Shown: in pieces, positions 37,616 to 46,613 of the stretch
How positions within the stretch are numbered: position 1 is the stretch's first letter
How the letters are laid out: each line of letters opens with the position of its first letter
Assembly: GCA_030263395.1 (NCBI GenBank)
Contig: SZOW01000005.1
Span: 62,001-126,000, forward strand
DNA length: 64,000 nucleotides
DNA from: QUBU01 sp014337915
Lineage (GTDB): Bacteria; Pseudomonadota; Gammaproteobacteria; Steroidobacterales; GCA-2729495
Direction of reading: 5' to 3'
The notes under the pieces: model-generated
Told to the model about the DNA's origin: nothing
Seen by the model: only the letters and a program-made list of their open reading frames with translations
Database searches by the model: none
Program-made: the position numbers and the translations under genes

Positions 37616-38341
37616 TCAGCCCTCGCTGACCAGCGTACCCACCGATTCACCGCGGACCACGCGCAGCAGCGCACCCGGGACGTTGAGGTCGAACACCCGG
37701 ATCGGCAGGTGATTGTCGCGGCACATGACCACCGCTGTGGTGTCCATGACATCGAGCCGGTCGGCCAGCACCTTGTCGTAGGAGAGCTTTTCGTAGCGCG
37801 TCGCGCTGCGGTCCTTCATCGGGTCTGCAGTATAGATGCCATCCACCTTGGTTGCCTTGATGAGCACATCGGCACCGATCTCGATGGCCCGCAGCGCCGC
37901 GGCGGTATCCGTCGTGAAAAACGGGTTGCCGGTGCCGGCCGCAAGGATGACCACGCGGCCCTTCTCCAGGTGGCGGATGGCGCGGCGGCGGATGTAGTCC
38001 TCGCAGACCTCGTGGATCTGCAACGCCGACATGACCCTGGCGTAGGCGCCGGCGCGCTCCAGCGCATCCTGCAGGGCAAGCGCGTTGATGACCGTGGCCA
38101 GCATTCCCATGTGGTCGCCGGTGACCCGGTCCATGCCGGCGCGGGCCAGGCCCGCACCGCGGAAGATGTTGCCGCCACCGATCACGACGCCGAGCTGTAC
38201 ACCCATGCGCAACAGCTCGGCGATCTCGCCGGCGATGCGCGCGAGCATGCGCGGGTCGATGCCGTAGTCTTCGTCGCCAAGCAGCGCCTCGCCGCTCAGC
38301 TTCAGGAGAATGCGGTCGAATTTCCTCTGCGGTTCGGTCAT
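37616..38341 (-). CDS. pyrH: UMP kinase
   Basis: PyrH is a hexameric kinase converting UMP to UDP and is the gatekeeper of pyrimidine nucleotide synthesis. The ATG at 38341 (MTEPQRKFDRILLKLSGEAL) gives 241 residues. Amino-acid-kinase motifs are GVVIGGGNIFRGAG, the D in GMDRVTGDHMGMLATVINAL and the ATP loop VDGIYTADPMKDRSATRYEKL. A strong intrinsic terminator ends only about 23 bases upstream, so expression may depend on readthrough from rpsB-tsf or on a promoter not recognised here. Confidence 0.97.
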   Translation of the reverse strand: MTEPQRKFDRILLKLSGEALLGDEDYGIDPRMLARIAGEIAELLRMGVQLGVVIGGGNIFRGAGLARAGMDRVTGDHMGMLATVINALALQDALERAGAYARVMSALQIHEVCEDYIRRRAIRHLEKGRVVILAAGTGNPFFTTDTAAALRAIEIGADVLIKATKVDGIYTADPMKDRSATRYEKLSYDKVLADRLDVMDTTAVVMCRDNHLPIRVFDLNVPGALLRVVRGESVGTLVSEG

Positions 38342-38360
38342 GGTGCCTGCCGGTACGTTA

Positions 38361-38388
38361 CACAAAAAGAACCCCGCACAGGCGGGGT
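38361..38388 (-). terminator. intrinsic terminator between tsf and pyrH
   Basis: On the minus strand ACCCCGC (38382-38388) and GCGGGGT (38371-38377) form a seven-pair stem with a CTGT loop, followed at once by TCTTTTTGTG. This is the clearest rho-independent terminator in the window. It lies after tsf and about 20 bases before the pyrH ATG, so it acts as an attenuator between rpsB-tsf and the downstream envelope genes. Confidence 0.85.
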
Positions 38389-38470
38389 CATGGATACTTC
38401 CTGGTGGCCGTAGCGGCTGCCCCGCCCCGGCCCCGGCCGCAGGGCGGCCGTCACTCCGCCCCGCCCGTCC

Positions 38471-39352
38471 TCAGGCATGAGCTTCAAGCTGTGCGCGCAC
38501 TTCGTCGGCGAAGTTCGCCGCCTTCTTTTCGATGCCCTCGCCCACCTCCAGGCGGACGAAGCGCCTGACCGAGGCCTTGCGTGCCTGCACCAGCTTTTCG
38601 ACGCTGATGTCGGGGTCCTTGACGAAGGGCTGGCCAAGCAGGGTGATCTCATTGAAGAACTTGCGCAGGCGCCCTTCCACCATCATCGCGACGATGGCCG
38701 GCGGCTTGCCCTCCTGCGCGGCCTGTTCCGAGAGGATGCGCCGCTCGCGCTCCAGCGCCTCTGCCGGCACGTCCTCGGGGGATACGCACTGGGGCCGGCT
38801 GGCGGCGACATGCATCGCCAGGTCGCGGCGCAACTCCTCATCGCCGCCCACGACATCCACCAGCACGCCGATACGGGTACCGTGCAGGTAGGTGCCGAGC
38901 TGCCCGGTCGCGGCCAGGCGTTCGAAGCGCCGCACGGCGATGTTCTCGCCGATCTTCGCCACCAGTTCCTTGCGCAGGTCCTCGAGCGAACCACCGGCGG
39001 CACGCGGCAGCTGCATCAGGGCTTCGACATCGGCCGGAGAACGCGCCAGGGCCAGCGCCGCAGCCTCGCTGGCAAAAGCCAGGAAGCTCGCGTCACGGGC
39101 CACGAAGTCGGTCTCGCAGTTGACTTCCATGATGACGCCGCTGCGCCCATCGGCGGCGAGCGCCAGCTCGATGCGTCCCTCGGCCGCGACGCGGCTCGCC
39201 TTCTTGTCGGCCTTGGCCTGGCCACGGGTGCGCAGGATCTCCAGGGCCGCCTCGATGTCACCCTTGGCCTCGACCAGGGCGCTCTTGCACTCCATCATGC
39301 CGGCGCCGGTGCGCTCGCGCAGTTCCTTGACGGTGCTCGCCGCAATGCTCAT
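38471..39352 (-). CDS. tsf: elongation factor Ts
   Basis: EF-Ts exchanges GDP for GTP on EF-Tu. It has 293 residues. The N-terminal UBA-like domain reads VKELRERTGAGMMECKSALVEAKGD. The core TDFVARDASFLAFASEAA motif that contacts EF-Tu is intact, as is the C-terminal coiled-coil domain (PFVKDPDISVEKLVQ). It follows rpsB by 54 bases, as in nearly all bacteria. Confidence 0.98.
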   Translation of the reverse strand: MSIAASTVKELRERTGAGMMECKSALVEAKGDIEAALEILRTRGQAKADKKASRVAAEGRIELALAADGRSGVIMEVNCETDFVARDASFLAFASEAAALALARSPADVEALMQLPRAAGGSLEDLRKELVAKIGENIAVRRFERLAATGQLGTYLHGTRIGVLVDVVGGDEELRRDLAMHVAASRPQCVSPEDVPAEALERERRILSEQAAQEGKPPAIVAMMVEGRLRKFFNEITLLGQPFVKDPDISVEKLVQARKASVRRFVRLEVGEGIEKKAANFADEVRAQLEAHA

Positions 39353-39406
39353 GCCATTCCTCCAGCTCGCTCGCCACCGGCCGCCGCTGGCGGCCGGTGG
39401 CCGGGC

Positions 39407-40294
39407 CTATTCCTTTTCCTCGCCAGCGTCCGCAGCCGCCGCGGGTGCCGCCTTGGCTCGGGGACGCCGCGCGCCCTTCGCCGCATCGGCTGACCTGGTG
39501 CCGCGGGTCGCCTTGCGCGCCGGTGCAGCGCGCCGGCTGCCGGGCTGGGACTTCGGCTTGCCTTCGGCATCCAGCTCGACGAACTCGTCCTCGCCGGCCG
39601 GCAGCGCCGGCACGGACACGCGGCCGTCGAGCACCGCATCGGCCAGGCCGACGGCGTAGAGCTCGGCGGCGCGCATGGCATCGTCGTTGCCGGGAATCAC
39701 GTAGTCGACCTCGTCGGGCGAGCAGTTGGTGTCGACGACACCGATCACCGGGATACCGAGGACACGGGCCTCGTGCACGGCGATGCCCTCGTGGCCGACA
39801 TCGATGACGAAGATCGCGTCGGGCAGGCTGGCCAGGGTCTTGATGCCGCCGAGGCTGCGCTCGAGCTTGGCCTGTTCGCGCTTCAGCGTCAGCACCTCCT
39901 TCTTGGTCAGCCGCTCGATCGAGCCGTCGGCCTGCATCTGCTGCAGTTCCTCCAGGCGCTTGATCGACTGCTTGATGGTCTTGAAGTTGGTGAGCATGCC
40001 ACCCAGCCAGCGATGGCTGACGTAAGGCATGCCGCAGCGCTCGGCCTGGGCCTTGACCGAATCCCGCGCCGAGCGCTTGGTGCCGACGAACAGGATGGTG
40101 CCACCGTCGGCCGCCAGGTTCCTCGCGAAGGCACAGGCCTTGTGGAACAGCGGGACGGTGTGCTCGAGGTTGATGATGTGGATGTTGTTGCGGGCGCCGA
40201 AAATGAAGGGCGCCATCTTGGGGTTCCAGTACCGGGTCTGGTGTCCGAAGTGAACACCGGCCTCCAGCATCTGGCGCATGCTGACTTCTGCCAC
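39407..40294 (-). CDS. rpsB: 30S ribosomal protein S2, with basic C-terminal extension
   Basis: This is small-subunit protein S2. The start is GTG at 40294, giving the typical N-terminus (M)AEVSMRQMLEAGVHFGHQ, with AAGGAG five to seven bases before it; the ATG at 40279 lacks a ribosome site. The protein has 295 residues, about 50 more than E. coli S2. The surplus is a Lys/Arg/Ala-rich tail (KPKSQPGSRRAAPARKATRG onward) ending in GEEKE. The core motifs WLGGMLTNFKTIKQSIKRL and VVDTNCSPDEVDYVIPGNDD are intact. A good promoter lies about 118 bases upstream. Confidence 0.97.
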   Translation of the reverse strand: MAEVSMRQMLEAGVHFGHQTRYWNPKMAPFIFGARNNIHIINLEHTVPLFHKACAFARNLAADGGTILFVGTKRSARDSVKAQAERCGMPYVSHRWLGGMLTNFKTIKQSIKRLEELQQMQADGSIERLTKKEVLTLKREQAKLERSLGGIKTLASLPDAIFVIDVGHEGIAVHEARVLGIPVIGVVDTNCSPDEVDYVIPGNDDAMRAAELYAVGLADAVLDGRVSVPALPAGEDEFVELDAEGKPKSQPGSRRAAPARKATRGTRSADAAKGARRPRAKAAPAAAADAGEEKE

Positions 40295-40602
40295 GTTTGC
40301 TCCTTGGTCGGGTTTGGCCTCCATGTGCCCCGTAGCGGCAACCCGCTCATTGCTGAGCAAGGCACCCGGCCGTACGTGTCGACACATGTGTGGATTTCGT
40401 TGCCTGCAAGGCGCGCGCTTTATACCATAACCGCCATCCAGCAACAACGCGCCGGGCGCTGCTGCCCGGCACCAGCCGCCAGCCGGCGGCCCCAGCCCCG
40501 TGGCCACCCGGAGCGGCCCCTGCCATGAAACGCCCAGATCCCGCCAGCCAGCACCCGGCCATGGCGCCGCCGCTGGCGCCACGCGGCCCAGGAAATGTCC
40601 CG
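40295..40602. other. rpsB-map divergent intergenic region (308 bases)
   Basis: There is no protein gene here. The left part is the untranslated leader of rpsB, about 118 bases long and able to form several stems (for example CACATGTG near 40383). E. coli rpsB is autoregulated by S2 through its leader, and the same may hold here, but I cannot fold or compare it. The right part is GC-rich with no clear plus-strand promoter for map; AGGAAA lies just before the map ATG. Confidence 0.5.
40419..40447 (-). promoter_or_regulatory. strong sigma-70 promoter of rpsB
   Basis: On the minus strand TTGTTG (40442-40447) and TATAAA (40419-40424) are separated by 17 bases, and the spacer ends TGG, forming an extended -10 (TGGTATAAA). 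This is the best complete promoter in the window and should drive rpsB-tsf and, by readthrough, the pyrH-frr-uppS genes. Confidence 0.75.
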
Positions 40603-41370
40603 ATGAACGCAAGCATCAAGACCCCCGCCGAGCAGCAGCTGATGCGCATTGCCGGGCGCCTCACCGCCGACGTTCTCGACATGATCGGTCCGCAGGTCCA
40701 GCCGGGGGTCAGCACCGAGGAACTCGACCGCATCTGCCACGACTTCATCGTTGGCGTACAGCAGGCGATTCCCGCGCCGCTCAACTACCGGGGCTTCCCG
40801 AAGTCGATCTGCACCTCCGTGAACCACGTCGTCTGCCATGGCATCCCCGGTGACCGCAAGCTGCGCCAGGGCGACATCGTCAACATCGACATCACGGTCA
40901 TCAAGGATGGCTTCCACGGCGACAGCAGCCGCATGTTCTTCGTGGGCAAGCCGACGGTGCAGGGTGCCCGCGTCACGCAGGTGGCCTTCGACGCCATGTG
41001 GGCCGGCATCCGCATGGTGCGCCCGGGCGCCCGCCTCGGCGACATCGGCCACGCCGTGCAGGCCTGCACAGAGTCACAGGGCTGTTCGGTGGTCCGCGAG
41101 TACTGTGGCCACGGCATCGGCCGCGGCTTCCACGAGGATCCGCAGGTGCTGCACTACGGCCGGCCCGGCACGGGGATGGAACTGCGCGAGGGCATGACTT
41201 TCACCATCGAACCCATGGTCAACGCCGGCGAACGTGGCGTGCGCCTGCTACCCGACGGCTGGACGGTGGTCACCCGGGACCACTCGCTGTCGGCGCAGTG
41301 GGAGCACACCGTGCTGGTGACCGCGACCGGCTGCGAGGTACTGACCCTGGGAGCTGCGGACCGGCCATGA
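40603..41370 (+). CDS. map: methionine aminopeptidase, type I
   Basis: Map removes the initiator methionine from new proteins. The ATG at 40603 (MNASIKTPAEQQLMRIAGRL) gives 255 residues; earlier in-frame ATGs would add a proline-rich stretch unlike the family. Metal ligands are visible in NIDITVIKDGFHGDSSRMFF (two Asp), GHGIGRGFHEDP (His), TIEPM (Glu) and QWEHTVLV (Glu). It is divergent from rpsB, as in E. coli, and overlaps glnD by ATGA. Confidence 0.97.
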   Translation: MNASIKTPAEQQLMRIAGRLTADVLDMIGPQVQPGVSTEELDRICHDFIVGVQQAIPAPLNYRGFPKSICTSVNHVVCHGIPGDRKLRQGDIVNIDITVIKDGFHGDSSRMFFVGKPTVQGARVTQVAFDAMWAGIRMVRPGARLGDIGHAVQACTESQGCSVVREYCGHGIGRGFHEDPQVLHYGRPGTGMELREGMTFTIEPMVNAGERGVRLLPDGWTVVTRDHSLSAQWEHTVLVTATGCEVLTLGAADRP

Positions 41371-44102
41371 GCACGCCGGCCCGCGCTGCGACCGAAGCCG
41401 ACGCGATCCCGCCGCAGCTGGCTGCGGCTGCTGCCGCAGGCAGCCGGTTCCTCACGGCCAGCGGCAACAGCCTCGACTGGGCGCGCATCGACGCCAGCCT
41501 GGCCGCGGCCAACGGCACCGTGGCCGGCATCCGCGAGATCCTGCGCGACGCCAACGGGGCGCTGATCAACCGCTTCCTCGCCGGCGAAGCCGCCACGCAA
41601 CTGGTGGCGGACCAGACGGCGGTCGTCGACCGCGTGATCCGCACCGCCTGGGAGCAGAGCTGCGGGCCGCAGTTGCCCGATGTGGTACTGGCCGCCGTAG
41701 GTGGCTACGGGCGCGCGGAACTCCACCCGTTCTCCGACGTGGACCTGCTGGTGCTGCTGCCGGACCAGAAGCAGCGTGACGTACGCGAACCCGTTTCGGC
41801 ATTCCTCGCCCTGCTCTGGGACATCGGCCTGCAGGTCGGCCATAGCACCCGCACTGTGGTGGAGTGCCGCGACGAGAGCCGCCGCGACCTCACCACAGCC
41901 ACGACGCTGATGGAGGCGCGCTGCCTGCTGGGCCCGGAGGAACTCTTCCAGCAGATGGAGGCGGCCTGCGCGCCGCCGGATGTCTGGCCCGCGCGCAGCT
42001 TCTTCGAGGCCAAGCTCAAGGAGCAGCAGGCCCGCCACAGCCGCTACGACGACACCGCCTACAACCTCGAGCCGAACATCAAAGGCAGCCCGGGCGGCCT
42101 GCGCGACATCAACATGATCGTCTGGGTGGCGCGCCGCCATTTCGGCACCGGCGACCTCGAGACGCTGGTATCGCACCGGTTCCTGACAGCGGGCCAGCTG
42201 CGCGTGCTGCGCCAGGGACGCGACTTCATCTGGCGCGTGCGCTTCGCGCTGCATGCGCTCACCGGCCGCAAGGAGGACCGGCTGCTGTTCGACTACCAGG
42301 CGCGAATCGCCCGCCTCTTCGGCTACCAGGACGCAACCTACATGCTGGCGGTCGAGCAGCTCATGCAGCGCTACTACCGCACCGTGATGGACCTCAGCCG
42401 CCTGAACGAGATGCTGTTGCAGCTCTTCCAGGAAGCGATCCTGATGAATCCCGGGGTGGAGGCCGAGCCGCTCAATGACCGCTTCCAGGTCAAGAACGGC
42501 TTCCTGCAGGTGGTGGACGATACGGTTTTCGAGCGCCAGCCCTCGGCGATCCTCGAGCTGTTCCTGCTGCTGCAGCAGCAGCCACAGCTCAAGGGCGTCA
42601 GCGCCACCACCGTGGACCTGCTCCAGCGCAGCCTCTACCTCATCGACGACGAGTTCCGCCAGGATCCGCGCAACCACCGCCTGTTCCTGCAGATCCTGCG
42701 GGCGCCGGAAGGTGTCACCCACGAGCTGCGGCGCATGAACCTCTACGGCGTCCTCGGCCGCTACATCCCGTCCTTCGGCCGCATCGTCGGTCGCATGCAG
42801 TACGACCTGTTTCACGCCTACACCGTGGACGCCCACACGCTGTTCGTGGTGAGCAACCTGCGTCGCTTCGCGCTGGCGCGCTACGACCACGAGTTCCCAC
42901 GCTGTTCGGAGATCATGCGCGAACTGCCGGCGCCGGAGATTGCCTACCTGGCCGGGCTGTTCCACGACATCGCCAAGGGCCGTGGCGGCGACCACTCGGT
43001 GCTGGGCGCGGTGGATGCCGAGGCGTTCTGCCTCGAGCACGGCATGAGCCGCTACGAGGCGCGCCTGGTGGCCTGGCTGGTCCGCCACCACCTGACGCTG
43101 TCGATGACCGCACAGCGCCGCGATATCACCGACCCGGCGGTCATCCGCGAATTCGCCGCGCAGGTCGGCGACGAGACGCACCTGGACTACCTCTACCTGC
43201 TGACGGTGGCCGACGTGCGCGCCACCAACCCCAAGTTGTGGAATTCCTGGAAGGCGCAGCTGTTCGAGGAACTCTACGGTGTCACCAAGCGCGCACTGCG
43301 CCGCGGCCTGGAGACGCCGGTGGACAAGGACGAGCTGCTGGCCGAAAGGCAGGCCGCCGCGCAGCAGCTGCTGGATGCCGCCGGGGTCGACCGCGAGGCC
43401 GTGGCGCGCGTCTGGCAACAGCTCACCGAGGACTACTTCCTGCGCTGCCGGCCGGAAACCATCGCCTGGCACACGCAGCAGCTCGCCGGCTACGAGCCGG
43501 CGCGGCAGCCGGTGCTGATCGGCGTCCACGGCGCCTCGACCAGCGGCGGCACCGAGATATTCCTCTACACCCCGCAGGAACAGCACACCTTCGCGCTGGC
43601 CACGGCGGTGCTCGACGAGCTCGGGCTCACCATCGCCGATGCGCGCATCATTCCGCTGGACAACGGTCGTAGCATCTCCACCTACGTGGTGCTGGAGCAG
43701 ACCGGCGAGCACATCGCCGACACCCGCCGCCACGAGCAGATCCGGCGGCACATGGAGCGCGCCCTGGCCCGGACCGACGGCGAGCCTGCCAGGGTCACCC
43801 GGCGTGCGCCGCGGCAGGTGCGCATGTTCTCCATCCCCACGCTGGTGAGCTTCGCCACCGACGAGCGTAACAACCGCACCGTGATGGAACTGATCGCCGG
43901 CGACCGCCCCGGCCTGCTCTGCGAGGTGGGCAAGGTGCTGCGGGACCAGCAGGTCGCGGTCCACACGGCGAAGATCGTCACGCTCGGCGAACGTGCCGAG
44001 GACGTCTTCTACGTCACCGACCGCAACGGCCAGCCGCTGCAGCCTGAATTCTGCGAACAGCTGAAGCAGGCACTGACGGCGGCACTCGACCAGCCGGCCT
44101 GA
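41367..44102 (+). CDS. glnD: bifunctional uridylyltransferase / uridylyl-removing enzyme GlnD
   Basis: GlnD senses glutamine and adds or removes UMP on PII proteins, thereby controlling nitrogen assimilation. It has 911 residues. The nucleotidyltransferase motif is VGGYGRAELHPFSDVDLLVL at about 111-130. The HD hydrolase site LFHDIAKGRGGDHS is near residue 531, and two C-terminal ACT domains start at about 711 (VLIGVHGASTSGGTEIFLYT) and 838 (ELIAGDRPGLLCEVGKVL). It is coupled to map by ATGA, the conserved map-glnD-dapD arrangement. Confidence 0.97.
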   Translation: MSTPARAATEADAIPPQLAAAAAAGSRFLTASGNSLDWARIDASLAAANGTVAGIREILRDANGALINRFLAGEAATQLVADQTAVVDRVIRTAWEQSCGPQLPDVVLAAVGGYGRAELHPFSDVDLLVLLPDQKQRDVREPVSAFLALLWDIGLQVGHSTRTVVECRDESRRDLTTATTLMEARCLLGPEELFQQMEAACAPPDVWPARSFFEAKLKEQQARHSRYDDTAYNLEPNIKGSPGGLRDINMIVWVARRHFGTGDLETLVSHRFLTAGQLRVLRQGRDFIWRVRFALHALTGRKEDRLLFDYQARIARLFGYQDATYMLAVEQLMQRYYRTVMDLSRLNEMLLQLFQEAILMNPGVEAEPLNDRFQVKNGFLQVVDDTVFERQPSAILELFLLLQQQPQLKGVSATTVDLLQRSLYLIDDEFRQDPRNHRLFLQILRAPEGVTHELRRMNLYGVLGRYIPSFGRIVGRMQYDLFHAYTVDAHTLFVVSNLRRFALARYDHEFPRCSEIMRELPAPEIAYLAGLFHDIAKGRGGDHSVLGAVDAEAFCLEHGMSRYEARLVAWLVRHHLTLSMTAQRRDITDPAVIREFAAQVGDETHLDYLYLLTVADVRATNPKLWNSWKAQLFEELYGVTKRALRRGLETPVDKDELLAERQAAAQQLLDAAGVDREAVARVWQQLTEDYFLRCRPETIAWHTQQLAGYEPARQPVLIGVHGASTSGGTEIFLYTPQEQHTFALATAVLDELGLTIADARIIPLDNGRSISTYVVLEQTGEHIADTRRHEQIRRHMERALARTDGEPARVTRRAPRQVRMFSIPTLVSFATDERNNRTVMELIAGDRPGLLCEVGKVLRDQQVAVHTAKIVTLGERAEDVFYVTDRNGQPLQPEFCEQLKQALTAALDQPA

Positions 44103-44150
44103 AACGGCCGCTGCCGGACAGCGTTTCACTACCCACAGCACAGGAATGCC

Positions 44151-44972
44151 ATGAGCGAACTGCAAGCCACCATCGAAGCCGCCTTCGAACGCCGCCGCGA
44201 ACTCGACCCGGCACGCCCGGACCCGCGGCTGCGCGCCGCCATCGAGGAGGCGATCGCGATGCTCGATGCCGGCACCGCCCGCGTCGCCGAGAAGACCAGC
44301 TCGGGCTGGGTCGTCAACCAGTGGCTGAAGAAGGCCGTCCTGCTGTCCTTCGCGGTGTCACAGAACCGCCGCATGGACGCCGGCTTCACCACCTTTTTCG
44401 ACAAGGTGCCGCTGAAGTTCGCCGGGAGCAGCGCGGAGGAACTGGCGGCAGCCGGGGTGCGGGTCGCGCCCCCGGCGGTGGCGCGGCGCGGGGCCTATAT
44501 CGCGCGCGGCGTGGTACTGATGCCCTCCTACGTCAACATCGGCGCCTACGTGGACAGCGGCACCATGGTGGACACCTGGGCCACGGTCGGCAGCTGCGCA
44601 CAGATCGGCCGCAACGTGCACCTCTCCGGCGGCGTCGGCATCGGCGGCGTGCTCGAACCGGTGCAGGCCAGCCCGACCATCATCGAGGACAACTGCTTCA
44701 TCGGTGCGCGCTCGGAGATCGTCGAGGGCGTCATCGTCGAGGAAGGCGCGGTGATATCCATGGGCGTCTACATCGGTGCCAGCACCCGCATCTACGACCG
44801 CGAGAACGACCAGGTACTCTACGGCCGGGTGCCGGCCGGCGCCGTGGTGGTCCCCGGCTCCATGCCTTCCGCCGGCGGCCGCTGCAGCCTGTACTGCGCG
44901 GTGATCGTCAAGCGCGTCGATGCCCAGACCCGCGCCAAGGTCGCCATCAACGAACTGCTGCGGGCCGAGTGA
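44151..44972 (+). CDS. dapD: tetrahydrodipicolinate N-succinyltransferase
   Basis: DapD is an enzyme of the succinylase branch of lysine and diaminopimelate synthesis. It has 273 residues: an N-terminal helical domain (LQATIEAAFERRRELDP), then a hexapeptide-repeat beta helix with the signature GAYVDSGTMVDTWATVGSCA and GARSEIVEGVIVEEGAVISMG. CAGGAA precedes the ATG. It lies 48 bases after glnD and ten bases before dapE, so the two lysine genes are paired. Confidence 0.97.
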   Translation: MSELQATIEAAFERRRELDPARPDPRLRAAIEEAIAMLDAGTARVAEKTSSGWVVNQWLKKAVLLSFAVSQNRRMDAGFTTFFDKVPLKFAGSSAEELAAAGVRVAPPAVARRGAYIARGVVLMPSYVNIGAYVDSGTMVDTWATVGSCAQIGRNVHLSGGVGIGGVLEPVQASPTIIEDNCFIGARSEIVEGVIVEEGAVISMGVYIGASTRIYDRENDQVLYGRVPAGAVVVPGSMPSAGGRCSLYCAVIVKRVDAQTRAKVAINELLRAE

Positions 44973-44982
44973 GCGCCGCCGC

Positions 44983-46116
44983 ATGAACGCAACGCTGGAG
45001 TTTACCCGGGAACTGATCCGCCGGCCGTCGGTGACGCCGCAGGACGCCGGCTGCCAGGATCTCATGGCCGCGCGGCTGCGGCAGGCGGGATTCACCATCG
45101 AGACCCTGCAGTATGGCGAGGTCACCAACCTGTGGGCGCGCCGCGGCAGTGGCGGCCCGCTGCTCTGCCTTGCCGGCCATACCGACGTCGTGCCGCCCGG
45201 GGACAGCAGCCAGTGGCAGAGCGACCCGTTCTCGCCGGAGATCCGCGACGGCTTCCTCTACGGTCGCGGCGCCGCCGACATGAAGGCGAGCCTGGCGGCC
45301 ATGACCGATGCCGCCTGCGATTTCGTCGCCGCGCGGCCCGGGCACGGGGGTTCCATCGCCTTCCTCATCACCAGCGACGAGGAAGGCCGGGCACGCGACG
45401 GCACGCTGCGGGTGATGGCCGAGCTCGCCTCGCGGGGCGTGAAGATCGACTGGTGTCTGATCGGCGAGCCATCCTGCAACGAAGCACTGGGCGACACGGT
45501 GCGCATTGGCCGGCGCGGCTCGCTCAGTGGCATGCTCACAGTCAACGGCATCGAGGGGCATGTGGCCTACCCGCAGCTGGCCCGCAACCCGATCCCGCTG
45601 TTCGCCCCGGTGATCACCGAGCTCTATTCGACACCGCTCGACGATGGCAACGAGTTCTTTCCGCCATCGAGCTTCCAGGTGGTGAAGCTCGAGGCCGGCG
45701 AAGGCGCCCCCAACGTCATCCCCGGCAAGCTGCATGCGCGCTTCAATTTCCGCTATTCCACCGTCTGGACCTACCAGCAGCTGCAGGCCCATGTCGAGGC
45801 GCTGCTCCGGCGCCATGGGCTGGACTTCGAGCTGAACTGGCACCTGTCGGGCGAGCCGTTTCTCACCCCCGTCGGGCAACTGACGGATTGCATCACGGCC
45901 GCGGTGCGCACGGTGACCGGCCTGACACCGCAGCTATCAACCGGTGGCGGCACCTCGGATGGCCGCTTCATTGCACCCTACGGCACCCAGGTCGTGGAGT
46001 TCGGCCCGGTCAATACCTCGATCCACAAGGTCAACGAGCGCGTCGCAGTCGCCGACATCGAGCGCCTGAAAGCTGTCTACCGCAACGTCCTCGAGCGCCT
46101 GCTGCCCGCCGGCTAG
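44983..46116 (+). CDS. dapE: succinyl-diaminopimelate desuccinylase
   Basis: DapE is a di-zinc peptidase-family enzyme releasing LL-diaminopimelate for lysine and peptidoglycan. It has 377 residues from the ATG at 44983. Metal and catalytic segments are AGHTDVVPPGD (His, Asp), GRGAADMKASLAA (bridging Asp), TSDEEG (catalytic Glu and ligand), GEPS and the C-terminal NTSIHKVNE histidine. The dimerisation insert is complete. Its stop TAG overlaps the opposing dsbB stop in a shared CTAG. Confidence 0.96.
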   Translation: MNATLEFTRELIRRPSVTPQDAGCQDLMAARLRQAGFTIETLQYGEVTNLWARRGSGGPLLCLAGHTDVVPPGDSSQWQSDPFSPEIRDGFLYGRGAADMKASLAAMTDAACDFVAARPGHGGSIAFLITSDEEGRARDGTLRVMAELASRGVKIDWCLIGEPSCNEALGDTVRIGRRGSLSGMLTVNGIEGHVAYPQLARNPIPLFAPVITELYSTPLDDGNEFFPPSSFQVVKLEAGEGAPNVIPGKLHARFNFRYSTVWTYQQLQAHVEALLRRHGLDFELNWHLSGEPFLTPVGQLTDCITAAVRTVTGLTPQLSTGGGTSDGRFIAPYGTQVVEFGPVNTSIHKVNERVAVADIERLKAVYRNVLERLLPAG

Positions 46117-46607
46117 CCGGCAGCGCGGCGCCAGTTGTTCCAGACGCCAAACGCGCCAAGCACCAGCAGCGAGATCAGCACCCAGCCCGGCATGGCGAGG
46201 CCGAGGAACCGCCAGTTGATCTCGGCGCACTCCCCCGAACCGGACAGTACGGTCTGCAGCATCTCGGTAAACGGGAACGCCTCGAGCATGTAATCGAGCC
46301 CGGGCCCGCAGGCCGGTACGCGCTCGGGCGGCAGGCTCTGCAGCCAGAGGTGGCGCCCCGCCACGCCAGCGCCGCCCGCTGCTGCCAGCAGCAACAGCAG
46401 CGAATACGCACGCCGGCCCCGCGCGCCAGGGCCATGGACCGCGGCCAGCAGGAAGACCGCGCCGAGCACGAGCACCGCGACCCGCTGGAAGATGCACAGC
46501 GGGCAGGGTTCGTAGCCCAGTACGTGCTGGGAGTAGAGCGCATAGCCCATGAGCCCCGCGCAGGCCAGGGCAGCCAGGAAATTGCCGGTTCGCGGTCCGA
46601 AGGGCAT
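46113..46607 (-). CDS. dsbB: disulfide bond formation protein DsbB
   Basis: DsbB reoxidises DsbA and passes electrons to quinones. It has 164 residues and four membrane helices. The first periplasmic loop has the C35-P-L-C38 pair (EPCPLCIFQR); the second has C100 and C127 (VPACGPG and GECAEINW), completing the two required disulfides. It lies six bases before tsaB on the same strand, and no dsbA is in the window. Confidence 0.94.
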   Translation of the reverse strand: MPFGPRTGNFLAALACAGLMGYALYSQHVLGYEPCPLCIFQRVAVLVLGAVFLLAAVHGPGARGRRAYSLLLLLAAAGGAGVAGRHLWLQSLPPERVPACGPGLDYMLEAFPFTEMLQTVLSGSGECAEINWRFLGLAMPGWVLISLLVLGAFGVWNNWRRAAG

Positions 46608-46613
46608 GCAGTC

